Shown here: positions 25,404 through 34,439 of the stretch, piece by piece | Position numbering within the stretch: the stretch's first letter is position 1 | Layout of the letters: each line of letters begins with the position of its first letter | From: Streptomyces deccanensis | GTDB lineage: Bacteria > Actinomycetota > Actinomycetes > Streptomycetales > Streptomycetaceae | Assembly: GCF_022385335.1 (NCBI RefSeq) | Contig: NZ_CP092431.1 | Location: forward strand, 7,688,001 to 7,752,000 | DNA length: 64,000 nucleotides | Direction: 5' to 3' | The notes under the pieces: model-generated | The model's database searches: none | Told to the model about the DNA's origin: nothing | Seen by the model: only the letters and a program-made list of their open reading frames with translations | Position numbers and translations under genes: made by a program

Positions 25404-26150
25404 ATGCCCCAGTACATCCCCGAACTCCGCCCTGACACCACTCCGGACTTCCGCCTCGAAGGCTACGAAGCCGCCAATGACCGCGTCGCCGATCGCTTCC
25501 GGCTGCAGATCACCTTCGTGGAGCACTGCTCGACTGTGTTGGCCGAGCACCACACCAACGACGGCCAGCACAGCTACTACGTCATGCACGACGGGAGTGC
25601 CACCTGGGGCATGCCGGGCGACCCCCAGATCGTCGCCCTGCACCTCAAGCGCGACACGACCGCGCGGACGTTCCGCTTCGACCGCGCTGAACTGCCCCTG
25701 TCGGCCATGGCCCAGTCCTGGCTGATCGCCCGCGGGTGCCCCGAGGAGGAGATCCTCCTGACCGAGGAGCTGGGCACCACGCCCGCCGACGCCGCCACCC
25801 GTGCACTGGAGGAACGGCTGCGCCGGGACGGAGACCACTTCTCCCTCCTGCACAGCTACACCCACGACATGGGGCCCGTCGAGACCACCGTGCTTTTGCG
25901 GGCCCTCGACGAACGGGCGCCCATGCCCTTCCGGGTGCTGCTGGAACAGACCGACACCGAGACCTTCACGCACACCCTGCGCGAGGGCGGCTTCGCCACC
26001 TTCGAGGCCGCCACGACCTGGTGGGAAGCACACTGGAGCGGCGAACCCGCCTCGCTGCCCGCACCTGCCCCTCCCGCCCGCCAGAACACCCAGCCTGTGG
26101 CCCAGGCGCGCCCCGTGCCGCCGACACCACCGCGCCGTCCCGGCCGCTGA
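25404..26150 (+). CDS. Hypothetical protein
   Basis: 248 residues from ATG 25404; the ribosome binding site is weak. It opens with YIPELRPDTTPDFRLEGYE, an alpha/beta region (FVEHCSTVLAEHH, SYYVMHDGSATWGMP), and ends in a helical block with REGGFATFEAATTWWEAHW. No signal, membrane helix or known family. It is the last gene before the 26226 hairpin. Confidence 0.6.
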   Translation: MPQYIPELRPDTTPDFRLEGYEAANDRVADRFRLQITFVEHCSTVLAEHHTNDGQHSYYVMHDGSATWGMPGDPQIVALHLKRDTTARTFRFDRAELPLSAMAQSWLIARGCPEEEILLTEELGTTPADAATRALEERLRRDGDHFSLLHSYTHDMGPVETTVLLRALDERAPMPFRVLLEQTDTETFTHTLREGGFATFEAATTWWEAHWSGEPASLPAPAPPARQNTQPVAQARPVPPTPPRRPGR

Positions 26151-26225
26151 TGGCAGCAGCAACACCCGGTGATTTTAGGGCGACTTCACGCCGCGTCGTC
26201 TGATGGCGGCGAAACATAGCACTCC

Positions 26226-26250
26226 ATCCCCGGTTAGCGAAACCGGGGAT
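26226..26250. repeat. Perfect 10-base-pair hairpin, shared word ATCCCCGGTT
   Basis: Arms 26226-26235 and 26241-26250 with loop AGCGA. CATAGCAC lies just upstream and TCTCCGGA just downstream, as at 22349. A second small stem, CCGGA/TCCGG (26253-26270), follows. It lies 88 bases before the secreted-protein gene and 76 bases after the previous one. Confidence 0.75.
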
Positions 26251-26337
26251 TCTCCGGACTCTTGAATCCGGCCCGCACAGGCAACTGTCCGGCCTGCATT
26301 CTCTGTTCCTTCTTCCTGACATGGAGCTCAATTTCCC

Positions 26338-26697
26338 ATGCACTCAACCCGAATTGCGATATCCGCTGCACTGCTCGGCGAGCTCGCCCTGCCCCTCGCG
26401 TCGGCTTCTGCGGCCACCGCAGCGCCGACGTCCGTCGCCACTGCGATGCCCGCGTCATCCTGCACCAGCAAGCCATACCTCCCGTGGGCGGTCCACGGCA
26501 CCAACGCCGTGACCATCCGCAAGAAGGCGACGACCAAGTCCACCGCCGTCGGCATCCTCTACAAGTCGCACAAGTTCACGGTGCACAAGACCACCAAGGG
26601 TGCGAAGTGGGTGTACATCACCGACAAGACCACCGGCGTCAAGGGCTGGGTTTCCGGGACCTACGTCTATCGCGATGTCCGCATGTGCCTGGACTAA
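26338..26697 (+). CDS. Small secreted SH3-like protein
   Basis: 119 residues from ATG 26338 (GGAG eleven bases upstream). The signal peptide runs to about residue 30 (SASAATAAP). The mature part, VTIRKKATTKSTAVGILYKS followed by WVYITDKTTGVKGWVSG, is a typical bacterial SH3 pattern, with two cysteines. It parallels the secreted protein at 19296-19661 in the opposite arm. It may bind cell wall or modulate mating contact (inference). Confidence 0.7.
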   Translation: MHSTRIAISAALLGELALPLASASAATAAPTSVATAMPASSCTSKPYLPWAVHGTNAVTIRKKATTKSTAVGILYKSHKFTVHKTTKGAKWVYITDKTTGVKGWVSGTYVYRDVRMCLD

Positions 26698-26809
26698 CCA
26701 GTCTGCCCCTCTCTGCCGAATGTCCCTGAATCGCACTCGTCTGTAAGGCGGTTGGGCCGTGGAAATGCCACGCCCTGTCTCCTCGAATCCAACGGAAAGG
26801 AATTGCGCT

Positions 26810-27286
26810 GTGCCTGACGCCGACGACGTGCTGGGCGTCCTGACCGAGCAGATCCAGTCCCGCTTCCAGATGCCGATTGCCGAGCTGCGACGCGCGGTAG
26901 TCGCCGCCCCGCAGGCCCACCCGGAAGCCACCACGATCGTGCGCTGGCACGGGCTGCTTACCGAGGCCCAGCAGGTGCTGAACAGGGCCGAAGACGCCCT
27001 TGCCCAAGCCCTCGCCCACCACGTCGACACCGTGCCCGACGGCGAATTCGTCGAGCTGCCCGAACACGTCATGCGGCTCGCGGACTCGGTGAACAGCGCG
27101 CACACCGTGCGGGAGGGACGCGCCATGACGGTGCGCCACCTCCTCGACCCTCAGGCGATCGGGAACCGCAGCCCGGGGGCGTGGCGCGGGACGGCGCCCA
27201 CCGCCCGCCGGGGCCCGGCCCTGCCCACCACCGCACCGTCTGTGCCGGACACCGCGCAGGCACCCGTACGCGGGGCGGCCCGGTGA
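26810..27286 (+). CDS. Helical hypothetical protein
   Basis: 158 residues from GTG 26810-26812, with AAAGGA eight bases upstream. Two or three long helices (VLGVLTEQIQSRFQMPIAEL, LTEAQQVLNRAEDALAQALA) and a disordered basic tail. It overlaps the next gene (GTGA). It resembles the two following genes and several of the minus-strand arm in being a small helical protein with a Pro/Ala tail. Function unknown. Confidence 0.6.
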   Translation: MPDADDVLGVLTEQIQSRFQMPIAELRRAVVAAPQAHPEATTIVRWHGLLTEAQQVLNRAEDALAQALAHHVDTVPDGEFVELPEHVMRLADSVNSAHTVREGRAMTVRHLLDPQAIGNRSPGAWRGTAPTARRGPALPTTAPSVPDTAQAPVRGAAR

Positions 27287-27726
27287 GCGTGACCGACAAG
27301 ACCTCCAGCCAGGACAGCCTGCTGGAGCAGACGTTCGGCGCCCCCGTGCGTGAGCTGTACACGCAGGCGTCCAGCCGCCATGCGTCCGCGGCGCTGCGGC
27401 GGGCGCTGGAGCTGCGCTCCTTCCTCGTGGTGGCTGAGGAGCAGGTGGCCTGGGTACGGGACCGCGTCCACGAGGCCACCGCCGCCGATCGCGACATGAG
27501 CGAACTGTCCGCCGACGACCTGCGCTTCGACGCCCAGTGGATGGAAGCGGCCCTGGCCGGGCGCAACGGATACGTCGCCGCCCTCGGCCAGCTGCTGCGC
27601 ACCATGCCTCCACCCGGGCCGGTGCCACGCCGACCCGTACGGCTCACGCAGCCGACGACCACCACCGCCCTTCCGCCTGCCCCGGCCGACATCCGAGCCG
27701 GGGCAGTGCGAGGGCCCCGACCGTGA
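27283..27726 (+). CDS. Helical hypothetical protein
   Basis: 147 residues from GTG 27283 (GTGA overlap). Helical body (VRELYTQASSRHASAALRRA, FLVVAEEQVAWVRDRVHEAT) and a Thr/Pro tail. No known domain. It sits in a run of three similar small genes. Confidence 0.6.
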   Translation: MSVTDKTSSQDSLLEQTFGAPVRELYTQASSRHASAALRRALELRSFLVVAEEQVAWVRDRVHEATAADRDMSELSADDLRFDAQWMEAALAGRNGYVAALGQLLRTMPPPGPVPRRPVRLTQPTTTTALPPAPADIRAGAVRGPRP

Positions 27727-27735
27727 AAGCCCCGA

Positions 27736-28164
27736 TTGCCCGCACCTGACGCCACGGCCCAGACGATCGCCGAGCGCATCGAGGACCTGTACGCCCAGCC
27801 GCTGGCCGACCTCGGAACCTTGGCTGGCCTCAACCCCGACGGCAGCATGCTCGCCGCCCTGATCGCCGGCCTCACCGACCTGCAGTTCGCCGAGCGCAAC
27901 ATCGACTTCCAACGCCAGCGGCTGCTTCAACTGGCCGATCCGGAACGAGAGATCGGCACCTTCGAGGCAGGTCACATCCTCGACTGCGCGCGCCGGATCT
28001 CCGACGCCGTCGCCACCCGCGACGCCCACGCCAAGACCCTGAGCGGCGTCTTGGCCAGCCTGCACCGCGTCCCCGCCCCGGACGCGAAGCCCGAGCCCGC
28101 GCCGGCCGCCCCCACTGCCGCACCGGTTCCCGCTCCCGCGCGTGCCGTCGCCCGCACCCGTTGA
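27736..28164 (+). CDS. Helical hypothetical protein
   Basis: 142 residues from TTG 27736-27738 (GAAAG upstream). Helical (TIAERIEDLYAQPLADLGTL, ERNIDFQRQRLLQLADPE), with an acidic centre and an Ala/Pro tail. Third of a run of small helical proteins; function unknown. Confidence 0.6.
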   Translation: MPAPDATAQTIAERIEDLYAQPLADLGTLAGLNPDGSMLAALIAGLTDLQFAERNIDFQRQRLLQLADPEREIGTFEAGHILDCARRISDAVATRDAHAKTLSGVLASLHRVPAPDAKPEPAPAAPTAAPVPAPARAVARTR

Positions 28165-28193
28165 CCCATCGCCCCGCCTGAGGAGATTCCCCC

Positions 28194-29081
28194 TTGGCCG
28201 CCACCGGTCTGTCCCGCACCACCCTGAACGACCTGTCCCGCGTCACCGAGAGCCTTCAGATGCTCGCCCCGAGCTGGAGCGTGTGGGTGCTGATGACCCT
28301 CGCCGCCCAGCCGCTGCGCTACAGCGAGGTCAAGGCAAAGCTCGCTCTGCTCGCGGACGGCCAGCTCCACCCGAAGCTGGGCAAGCTCGTCGACGCCGGT
28401 CTCGTCGAACGCACCGAGCACACCCCCCGGCACGTCACCTACGGACTGACCCGTCGCGGCGCCGACCTGATGCCCGTCCTGCCTGTGCTCGCCGCCTGGG
28501 GGGACACGCATCTGGAGAAGCCTCTCGTACGGGACAAGGCCACCGGCGAGCTTCAGCCGCAGCCGGTCGCGGTGGCACAGAACATCGAGGACACGATCGC
28601 TCTGATCAGCCCGCGGCATTCCACGCCGCTGGTGTGGGCGCTGAAAGCCCGCGGGCCGGCGAGCGCCAAGGCACTGGCCGCCGAGGTCATGCCCCACTAC
28701 AGCCTCAGCCGCGTCTACCCGCCGCTGCGCCGGGTGATCGACGACGGGCTGGCCGAGACCACACCGGCCGGCGACTACCAGCTCTCCGCCAGCGGGCGGG
28801 CCCTCGCCCCGGTCTACCAGGCCCTCTCCGCGTGGGCGGCCGGATACCCCCTCGCCGAAGCTACCCACTCCCTGTGGGGCCAGGCCCTGACACCGTCTTC
28901 CTCAGCCCGCTCGGGACCATGGCTGACCACCCAGTCCCGACTGCCCGCGCCACCGGCCGCGCCCGCCCCGGGCCAGATGGCCAAGGCCCCGACCACACCG
29001 TGGCAGCCCGGCGACCTCTTCTCCCACCCGATACCCGCCCGCCCCCTGGCGATCTCTCCGGCAGGAGGCCCGCGCCGGTGA
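28194..29081 (+). CDS. Regulator with two HxlR-type winged-helix domains
   Basis: 295 residues from TTG 28194-28196, eight bases after GAGGAG. The first domain (about 18-105) has the HxlR order: SWSVWVLMTLAAQPLRYSEV, HPKLGKLVDAGLVER, YGLTRRGADLMPVL. A second, similar unit follows (about 125-215: TPLVWALKARGPASAKAL, YPPLRRVIDDGLAE, YQLSASGRALAPV). Tandem HxlR domains are known in actinobacteria and bind DNA. It probably controls the MFS gene or the operon it is in. The tail is disordered. Confidence 0.75.
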   Translation: MAATGLSRTTLNDLSRVTESLQMLAPSWSVWVLMTLAAQPLRYSEVKAKLALLADGQLHPKLGKLVDAGLVERTEHTPRHVTYGLTRRGADLMPVLPVLAAWGDTHLEKPLVRDKATGELQPQPVAVAQNIEDTIALISPRHSTPLVWALKARGPASAKALAAEVMPHYSLSRVYPPLRRVIDDGLAETTPAGDYQLSASGRALAPVYQALSAWAAGYPLAEATHSLWGQALTPSSSARSGPWLTTQSRLPAPPAAPAPGQMAKAPTTPWQPGDLFSHPIPARPLAISPAGGPRR

Positions 29082-29599
29082 CCAGCACCGCGATCCTCAA
29101 CCACCCGCACACCGGCCAGGTCATCAACACCCTGTCCCTGCCATCCCTGATCCGGCTGGTCAGCGAGATCGACGACAACGGCCCCATCAGCCACCGACGC
29201 GGCAGCCTCCAGGGCGCCTTCGGCGACCTCACCCGCCACCAGCTGCGCTACGCCATCGACGTCGCCCGCGCACTGGGCCTGGTGCACTTCACCGACCACG
29301 CACCGGCCCGCTACCGGCTCACCGAAGCAGGCGAGGACCTCGCCTCGGTGTACGACACCGTCGCCCGCTGGTCCCGCACTCACCAATACCCCAACACGGC
29401 GAGGGACTTCGTCACCCGCGTCCAACACACCCTGAAACTGCTCGGGGACAACGGCGCCGTCCTCCCCACCGAGGCGGCCTTCGCGCTTGGTCAGCTGCGG
29501 ACCACTCTGGCCGACTGGCTCCAGACGCATCCGCAGGTCCTTAACGCCGCGGCATCCCGCTCCTCCCACGCGGCGGATGAGACGGAGCACGCTGCGTGA
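29078..29599 (+). CDS. Winged-helix protein
   Basis: 173 residues from GTG 29078 (GTGA overlap with the HxlR gene). Residues about 20-90 have a winged-helix pattern (TRHQLRYAIDVARALGLVHF then YRLTEAGEDLASVYDT). It may be a partner of the preceding regulator. It overlaps the MFS gene start as well. Confidence 0.65.
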   Translation: MTSTAILNHPHTGQVINTLSLPSLIRLVSEIDDNGPISHRRGSLQGAFGDLTRHQLRYAIDVARALGLVHFTDHAPARYRLTEAGEDLASVYDTVARWSRTHQYPNTARDFVTRVQHTLKLLGDNGAVLPTEAAFALGQLRTTLADWLQTHPQVLNAAASRSSHAADETEHAA

Positions 29600-30837
29600 G
29601 AGCCCGTACCGGAAACCGGCCCTCCCACCGACAGGTTTCCCCCCTGCTGCGCAGTGTCTATCTCCCGCGCAGCATGGACGCCGCCGCGTTCGCCATGACG
29701 ACGTACGGCATCCCCCTGCTGGTCCTCGCCACCACCGGATCCGCGGCCCTCACGGGCCTGGCCTTCGCCCTGGAATGGGCGCCGAGGCTGATGGCCTTCG
29801 CCGTGGCTGGTGCCCTGGTCGACCGCCACGGCACCACCCGCGTCTTCCGCCTCGCGGCCACCGCCCGGGCCACCCTCGTCCTGACCGCCGCGCTGCTCCT
29901 TGAGGCCCAGACGGGCGGGCTGGGGAAGACAATCACGGTGATGGCGCTCGCCGCCGGCACCGGTGTGCTCACCGAGTTCAGCTACGTCGCGGCCGAAACC
30001 GCGGGCGGGCTGGCAAGCCGTACCGCCGGTGCGCGTGCTCACCGTGTGCAGTCGGTGCTCCTCGGCATCGATCAGACGGCGACCCTGGCCGGACCCGCGC
30101 TCGCCGGACTGCTCCTCGCCCACACCGGCGCCACCGGCATGCTCGCCGCGACCGCCGCCTTCTCCCTGCTCGCCGCCGCCCTCGCCCCCAAGCAGCACAC
30201 CGACCAGCACGCCACTACCCCGGCGGCCGTACGGCAGGGATGGAAGACGGGCTGGCAGACCCTGCGCGCGCTGCCGGCACTCGGCTGGCTCGTCGCGGGG
30301 CTGACGCTGTCCAACCTCGCCGTCGGCCTCCTGCAGGCCGCCGCCCCGGTGATCGTCCTCCAGCAGTTCGGCCACTCCAGCGCCGATGTCGGCCTGCTCT
30401 GGTCGGCAGCCGCCGCAGCCTCCCTGATCGCGATCTCCCTGTGCCGCCACGCCATCGACCGCTGCGGTCTGTGGCCCGCCGGGGCCGTCTGCGCGACGAT
30501 CACGGCCTCGGCCTGCCTCACCCTCGCCCTCACGCACACCTACCCCGCCTATCTGGCGCTGATCGCGCTCTTCATGGCCGGCGAAAGCGGCATGACCGTC
30601 GTGCTGCGCACCCTGCGCTCCCACCTGATCCCCGCCGACGTCTTCGGCAACACCCTCGCGGTTACGATCCTGCTGCTCCTTACGCCCTTCCCAGCCGCCG
30701 GCCTGCTCGTTGCCGCCATCCCGCCCAGCCAGCTCGGCCATGCGATCACCGCCTGCGCCGTCCTGCAGGCAATCGGCCTCGCCACCGCCTTCACCCGGCT
30801 GCGCACCCTCCCGGACCTGCGCCCGTCAGCCGCCTGA
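29596..30837 (+). CDS. MFS transporter
   Basis: 413 residues from GTG 29596 (GTGA overlap). Ten to twelve hydrophobic helices; loop 2-3 reads AGALVDRHGTTR. It follows two DNA-binding proteins, so the three genes look like a regulated efflux unit. Substrate unknown. It is unlike the MFS at 3277-4515 in sequence detail but similar in size. Confidence 0.85.
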   Translation: MRARTGNRPSHRQVSPLLRSVYLPRSMDAAAFAMTTYGIPLLVLATTGSAALTGLAFALEWAPRLMAFAVAGALVDRHGTTRVFRLAATARATLVLTAALLLEAQTGGLGKTITVMALAAGTGVLTEFSYVAAETAGGLASRTAGARAHRVQSVLLGIDQTATLAGPALAGLLLAHTGATGMLAATAAFSLLAAALAPKQHTDQHATTPAAVRQGWKTGWQTLRALPALGWLVAGLTLSNLAVGLLQAAAPVIVLQQFGHSSADVGLLWSAAAAASLIAISLCRHAIDRCGLWPAGAVCATITASACLTLALTHTYPAYLALIALFMAGESGMTVVLRTLRSHLIPADVFGNTLAVTILLLLTPFPAAGLLVAAIPPSQLGHAITACAVLQAIGLATAFTRLRTLPDLRPSAA

Positions 30838-30897
30838 CCTCCACCTCGCACCCGCCTCGCCCACCCGTCCGCCTTCCTGGAGGGCTGCCCGATTCCT

Positions 30898-31227
30898 ATG
30901 CCCCACGCCGTCAAGCAGGACGTCCTGCCGCTTGCCGAACCTGTTGGCCTTCGTATCGACAGGCGAACGATCACGGAGCAGTTCCACGACTTCGACACCG
31001 AACACCCATACGTCTACCGCGCGTTGGAGCGGCTCACCGCAGACCGGATAGCGGCGGGAGCTACCCGCATCGGACTGAAGGCCCTCTTCGAAGCGCTGCG
31101 TTGGCGACTCCCGCAGGGTTTGCGAGGGCTGAACAACAACTTCACGGCCTTGTACGCACGCAAGCTGATCGCCGATCACCCCGACTGGGCTGGCGCGTTC
31201 GAACTGCGCCGCCGACGTATCCCCTGA
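30898..31227 (+). CDS. Small conserved-looking hypothetical protein
   Basis: 109 residues from ATG 30898; GGAGGG lies 15 bases upstream. The block FDTEHPYVYRALERLTADRI, then GLNNNFTALYARKLIADHPD, resembles small proteins on actinobacterial phages and plasmids of unknown function. Cytoplasmic. Next gene: ATP-grasp ligase. Confidence 0.6.
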   Translation: MPHAVKQDVLPLAEPVGLRIDRRTITEQFHDFDTEHPYVYRALERLTADRIAAGATRIGLKALFEALRWRLPQGLRGLNNNFTALYARKLIADHPDWAGAFELRRRRIP

Positions 31228-31288
31228 CCCGACGGCGAACCAGACCAGACCAACTCCCCTCACCACAACGCAAATTTGGAGCACTCTG

Positions 31289-32554
31289 TTGCCGTTTCGC
31301 CCCGTCGTCCTGATCGTCGCCGCCGCTGACATGGAGTCCGAGGCATACCGCGCGTACTGCCTTGAGAACGTCGCCGCCCACTACGACGTCGTCCTGATCA
31401 CCGATGCCGAACCGACGTGGGAACGCCCCTACCTTTTGGACTGGGAGGTCGCCGACCCGACGGACCAGGCGGCCCTGAGCGCCGCCGCACTGGCCCTGGC
31501 CGAGCGGCATCCGGTGGCCGGGGTGATGACGTGGACCGAGTGGTACCTCGTGCCCGTGGCCCGCCTCGCCCGCCGCCTCGGCCTGCCCACCCCCGGCCCG
31601 GAGGTGATGCAGGGCTGCCGCAACAAGGCCGCCTCCCGTGCCCTGTTCGCCCGGCACGCGGTGCCCTCGGCAACCTCGAACGGCGTCCGCACCGGTGACG
31701 AGGCGGCCCGCGCCGCACAGCACATCGGCTACCCAATCGTCCTCAAGCCCGCTGCGCGTGCCGCGAGCGCCGGCGTGATCCGCGTCGACACCCCCGAAGA
31801 ACTGCCGGACGCCTACGCCTTCGCCGCCCAGGCCGCCCGCCTCGGGGCCGAGGGCACCGAGGTGCTGGTCGAGGAATACCTCGACGGTCCGGAGGTGAGC
31901 GTCGAATGCGTCACCTACCACGGCACCACCACCGTGGTCGCCGTCACCCGCAAGACGGTAGGACTCCCGCCGTACTTCGAGGAGATCACGCACGCCGTCG
32001 ACGCCGCCGACCCGCTGCTGGCCACTGTTGCCCCAACTGCCCAGGCCGCCGTGCAGGCCCTCGGCGTCACCGACGGCGTCAGCCACGTCGAACTCCGCCT
32101 CGTCGACGGCCGCCCCCGGTTGATCGAGGTCAACGCCCGCCTCGGCGGGGACATGATCGGCCACCTCGTGCACCTCGCCACCGGCGTCGACCTCGCCCGG
32201 GTGGCGGCGGACATCGCCTGCGGACGTGCCCCGGACCTCACCCGGACGCACAGCCGGGCAGCGGCGATCCGCATGATCTACCCCGCCCACCCGGGCACCC
32301 TCACCGCACGCCACCTCACCGACGGCTTCGCCGAGCAGGCGCCGTGGCTGGAGCGGGCCCACTTCCACCGCGACGTCGGCGACCAGTTGATGCTGCCGCC
32401 GGACGGCGACCTGTTCACCGCCCGCATCGGGTTCCTGATCACCACCGGCCCGACCGCCGACGTGGCCCAGGACCGTTCCCAGGAGGCATACCGCCACCTC
32501 ACTGTCCAGGTCGCCCCGCATCCGACCGCCGTCCCCGCGGACTCGGCCACGTGA
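31289..32554 (+). CDS. ATP-grasp ligase
   Basis: 421 residues from TTG 31289-31291, seven bases after GGAG. A pre-ATP-grasp domain (to about 110) precedes the ATP-grasp core. The core has YPIVLKPAARAASAGVIRV, EVLVEEYLDGPEVSVECV and the metal-binding IEVNARLGGDMIGHL. Such enzymes join a carboxylate, via acyl phosphate, to an amine, as in dipeptide or amino-acid ligases. Its stop overlaps an MFS gene, whose stop overlaps an HAD gene, so a three-step make-and-export module is likely. The substrates cannot be told. Confidence 0.85.
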   Translation: MPFRPVVLIVAAADMESEAYRAYCLENVAAHYDVVLITDAEPTWERPYLLDWEVADPTDQAALSAAALALAERHPVAGVMTWTEWYLVPVARLARRLGLPTPGPEVMQGCRNKAASRALFARHAVPSATSNGVRTGDEAARAAQHIGYPIVLKPAARAASAGVIRVDTPEELPDAYAFAAQAARLGAEGTEVLVEEYLDGPEVSVECVTYHGTTTVVAVTRKTVGLPPYFEEITHAVDAADPLLATVAPTAQAAVQALGVTDGVSHVELRLVDGRPRLIEVNARLGGDMIGHLVHLATGVDLARVAADIACGRAPDLTRTHSRAAAIRMIYPAHPGTLTARHLTDGFAEQAPWLERAHFHRDVGDQLMLPPDGDLFTARIGFLITTGPTADVAQDRSQEAYRHLTVQVAPHPTAVPADSAT

Positions 32555-33717
32555 GCACGACGACTGCTCACGCCCCGGTCCACGGCCGCCGTCTGCTGAC
32601 GGGGTACTTCGCCGCGCTCGGGGTCGTGATGGCCGTCTGGGGCGCACGGATGCCAGCCGTCCAGCAGGCGGCCGACCTGAGCACCGCAGGTCTCGCCCTG
32701 GTCCTGCTCGCCGCCGCCGTCGGCATGGTCATCGGCCTTCACGTCGGCGGGCGTCTTGCCGCTCCTGCCCGGGAGCCGCTGCTGCTGACCAGCGGCGCAG
32801 TCGGCCTCGCCGCCGCCCTGGCGGTGATCGGCGTCTGTCGCACGCCGCTCACCCTCGCTCTGGGGGCGTTCGTGTTCGGTATCGCGCACGGTGTGCTGGA
32901 CGTGGCTCTGAACGCCGCGGCGGTCCGCTGCCAGGACCGACTCGGACGTTTCATCATGTCGTCCTTGCACGCCGCCTACAGCCTGGGCGCGCTCGGTGGG
33001 GCCGGACTCGCCGCTCTCAGCGCCCACACCTCCCACACCTGGCTGTTCGCCGTCACCGGTCTCGCCGTCGCCTCGGCTGCTGTGGCCATGGCTCCAGTGG
33101 CCCGCACCCTCGGCATGCTCGAGCCCACTACCCCCGCCATATCCCGGCGTACGCCGGACCCGAAGGACTCGCCGGGCTTGCCCCGGGCGCGCTTGTGGCT
33201 GCTGGGGGCACTGGCCGCAGCGTGTCTGCTGGGGGAGGGGGCCGCAGCCGACTGGGCGGCCGTGCACCTGCACAGCCTGGATGCCTCGACGGCGGTCAGC
33301 GCCTCCGCGTTCGCCCTCTACAGCGCGTCTATGGTCGCCGGAAGGCTCGCCGGGGACCGCCTCATCGCCCACTTCGGCGCCCCGATGGTCGTACGCATCG
33401 GGGCCGTCCTTGCCGCGGCCGGGCTCACAGCTGGCCTGGCCCTGGCCACCGTCCCGGCGGCCCTGGCCGGCTGGGCGGCACTGGGCCTGGGCCTGTCCGT
33501 CACCATCCCCAGCCTGATCACCGCCGCCGGACGCGGCGGCCCCGGCGCCGTCGCCACCGTCTCGGTCACCGGCTACGCCGGACTGCTCGCCGGCCCCGCC
33601 CTCATCGGCGCCCTCGCCACCCTCACCGCCCTGCCCCACGCGCTGCTGCTGCCCGCCCTCCTCGCAGCCGCCGTCGCCGCCCTGTCCCGCAAAGCCCTGG
33701 AGAACCCCACCCCTTGA
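32551..33717 (+). CDS. MFS transporter
   Basis: 388 residues from GTG 32551 (GTGA overlap). Twelve predicted helices; the N-terminal GVVMAVWGARMPAVQ and FGIAHGVLDVALNAAAV recall the FucP/YbjJ-type MFS branch. Being coupled to an ATP-grasp ligase it may export the ligase product, or import its substrate. Confidence 0.85.
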   Translation: MSTTTAHAPVHGRRLLTGYFAALGVVMAVWGARMPAVQQAADLSTAGLALVLLAAAVGMVIGLHVGGRLAAPAREPLLLTSGAVGLAAALAVIGVCRTPLTLALGAFVFGIAHGVLDVALNAAAVRCQDRLGRFIMSSLHAAYSLGALGGAGLAALSAHTSHTWLFAVTGLAVASAAVAMAPVARTLGMLEPTTPAISRRTPDPKDSPGLPRARLWLLGALAAACLLGEGAAADWAAVHLHSLDASTAVSASAFALYSASMVAGRLAGDRLIAHFGAPMVVRIGAVLAAAGLTAGLALATVPAALAGWAALGLGLSVTIPSLITAAGRGGPGAVATVSVTGYAGLLAGPALIGALATLTALPHALLLPALLAAAVAALSRKALENPTP

Positions 33718-34394
33718 CCAGCACTTCCCTTACGCCGACCCGTGCGGACGCCGTGATCATCGACTACAACGGTGTTCTGGGCCGACAGCCCACCCCTGCA
33801 ATGTGGACCCGCCTCGCCGACCTCGCCGAATGGCCCAGCGGGCACATCGCCGCCTTCCAGGACGCCTTCTGGGCTCCTAGAGAGGCGTACGACGCCGGAG
33901 AACTCAGCGACCTCGCCTACTGGGCCAAGGTCCTCGGCCACCACCCCGGCGCACGCTGGCTGCGCACCTTGCGCACAGCCGACGCCGCCATGTGGATCCG
34001 CACCGACGACCGCATCCTCGACATCCTGCGCCGCGCTCACGCCACGGGGCTGCCCATGGTGCTGCTCTCCAATGCCCCGCACTTCCTGAGCGACATCCTT
34101 GATGCCACCGACTGGCGGCGCGAGCTGATGACCGACGCCCTGTACTCGGCACGCCTGGGCCTGTGCAAGCCCGACCCGGCCGCCTACCGACACGCGCTTG
34201 TGGCCACCGGCATTGCCGACCCCGGACGCGTCCTGTTCATCGACGACCGCGAAGACAACTGCCAGGCCGCCGCCGAGTTGGGCCTGCGCACCCTGCACTA
34301 CACCGGCCAACCCGCTGATCTGGAGGAGCAGTTGCTCCCTTCCGGCCCGGTCGCCGTGCGCTCACCAGCAGCCCCTCGCGGCGCCAGCCACTGA
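33714..34394 (+). CDS. HAD-superfamily hydrolase
   Basis: 226 residues from TTG 33714-33716 (TTGA overlap). Motif I is IIDYNGVLG, so the Asp two places after the nucleophile is replaced by Asn, as in other subgroups where that site varies. Motif II is LLSNAPH, the motif III Lys is in GLCKPDPAAY, and motif IV is LFIDDREDN. It probably removes phosphate from or otherwise processes a small molecule, perhaps the product of the neighbouring ligase. An alternative is a YihX-like phosphatase. Confidence 0.8.
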   Translation: MTSTSLTPTRADAVIIDYNGVLGRQPTPAMWTRLADLAEWPSGHIAAFQDAFWAPREAYDAGELSDLAYWAKVLGHHPGARWLRTLRTADAAMWIRTDDRILDILRRAHATGLPMVLLSNAPHFLSDILDATDWRRELMTDALYSARLGLCKPDPAAYRHALVATGIADPGRVLFIDDREDNCQAAAELGLRTLHYTGQPADLEEQLLPSGPVAVRSPAAPRGASH

Positions 34395-34439
34395 TCTCGC
34401 CTGCCCTCGCTCGACACCACCCCGACGCTCAGAACTTTC

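Noticed and set aside
29596..31313. Long overlapping frames in other phases over the MFS and following genes
   Set aside because: They are highly Arg/Pro-rich and lie over well-supported genes with proper starts and overlaps.
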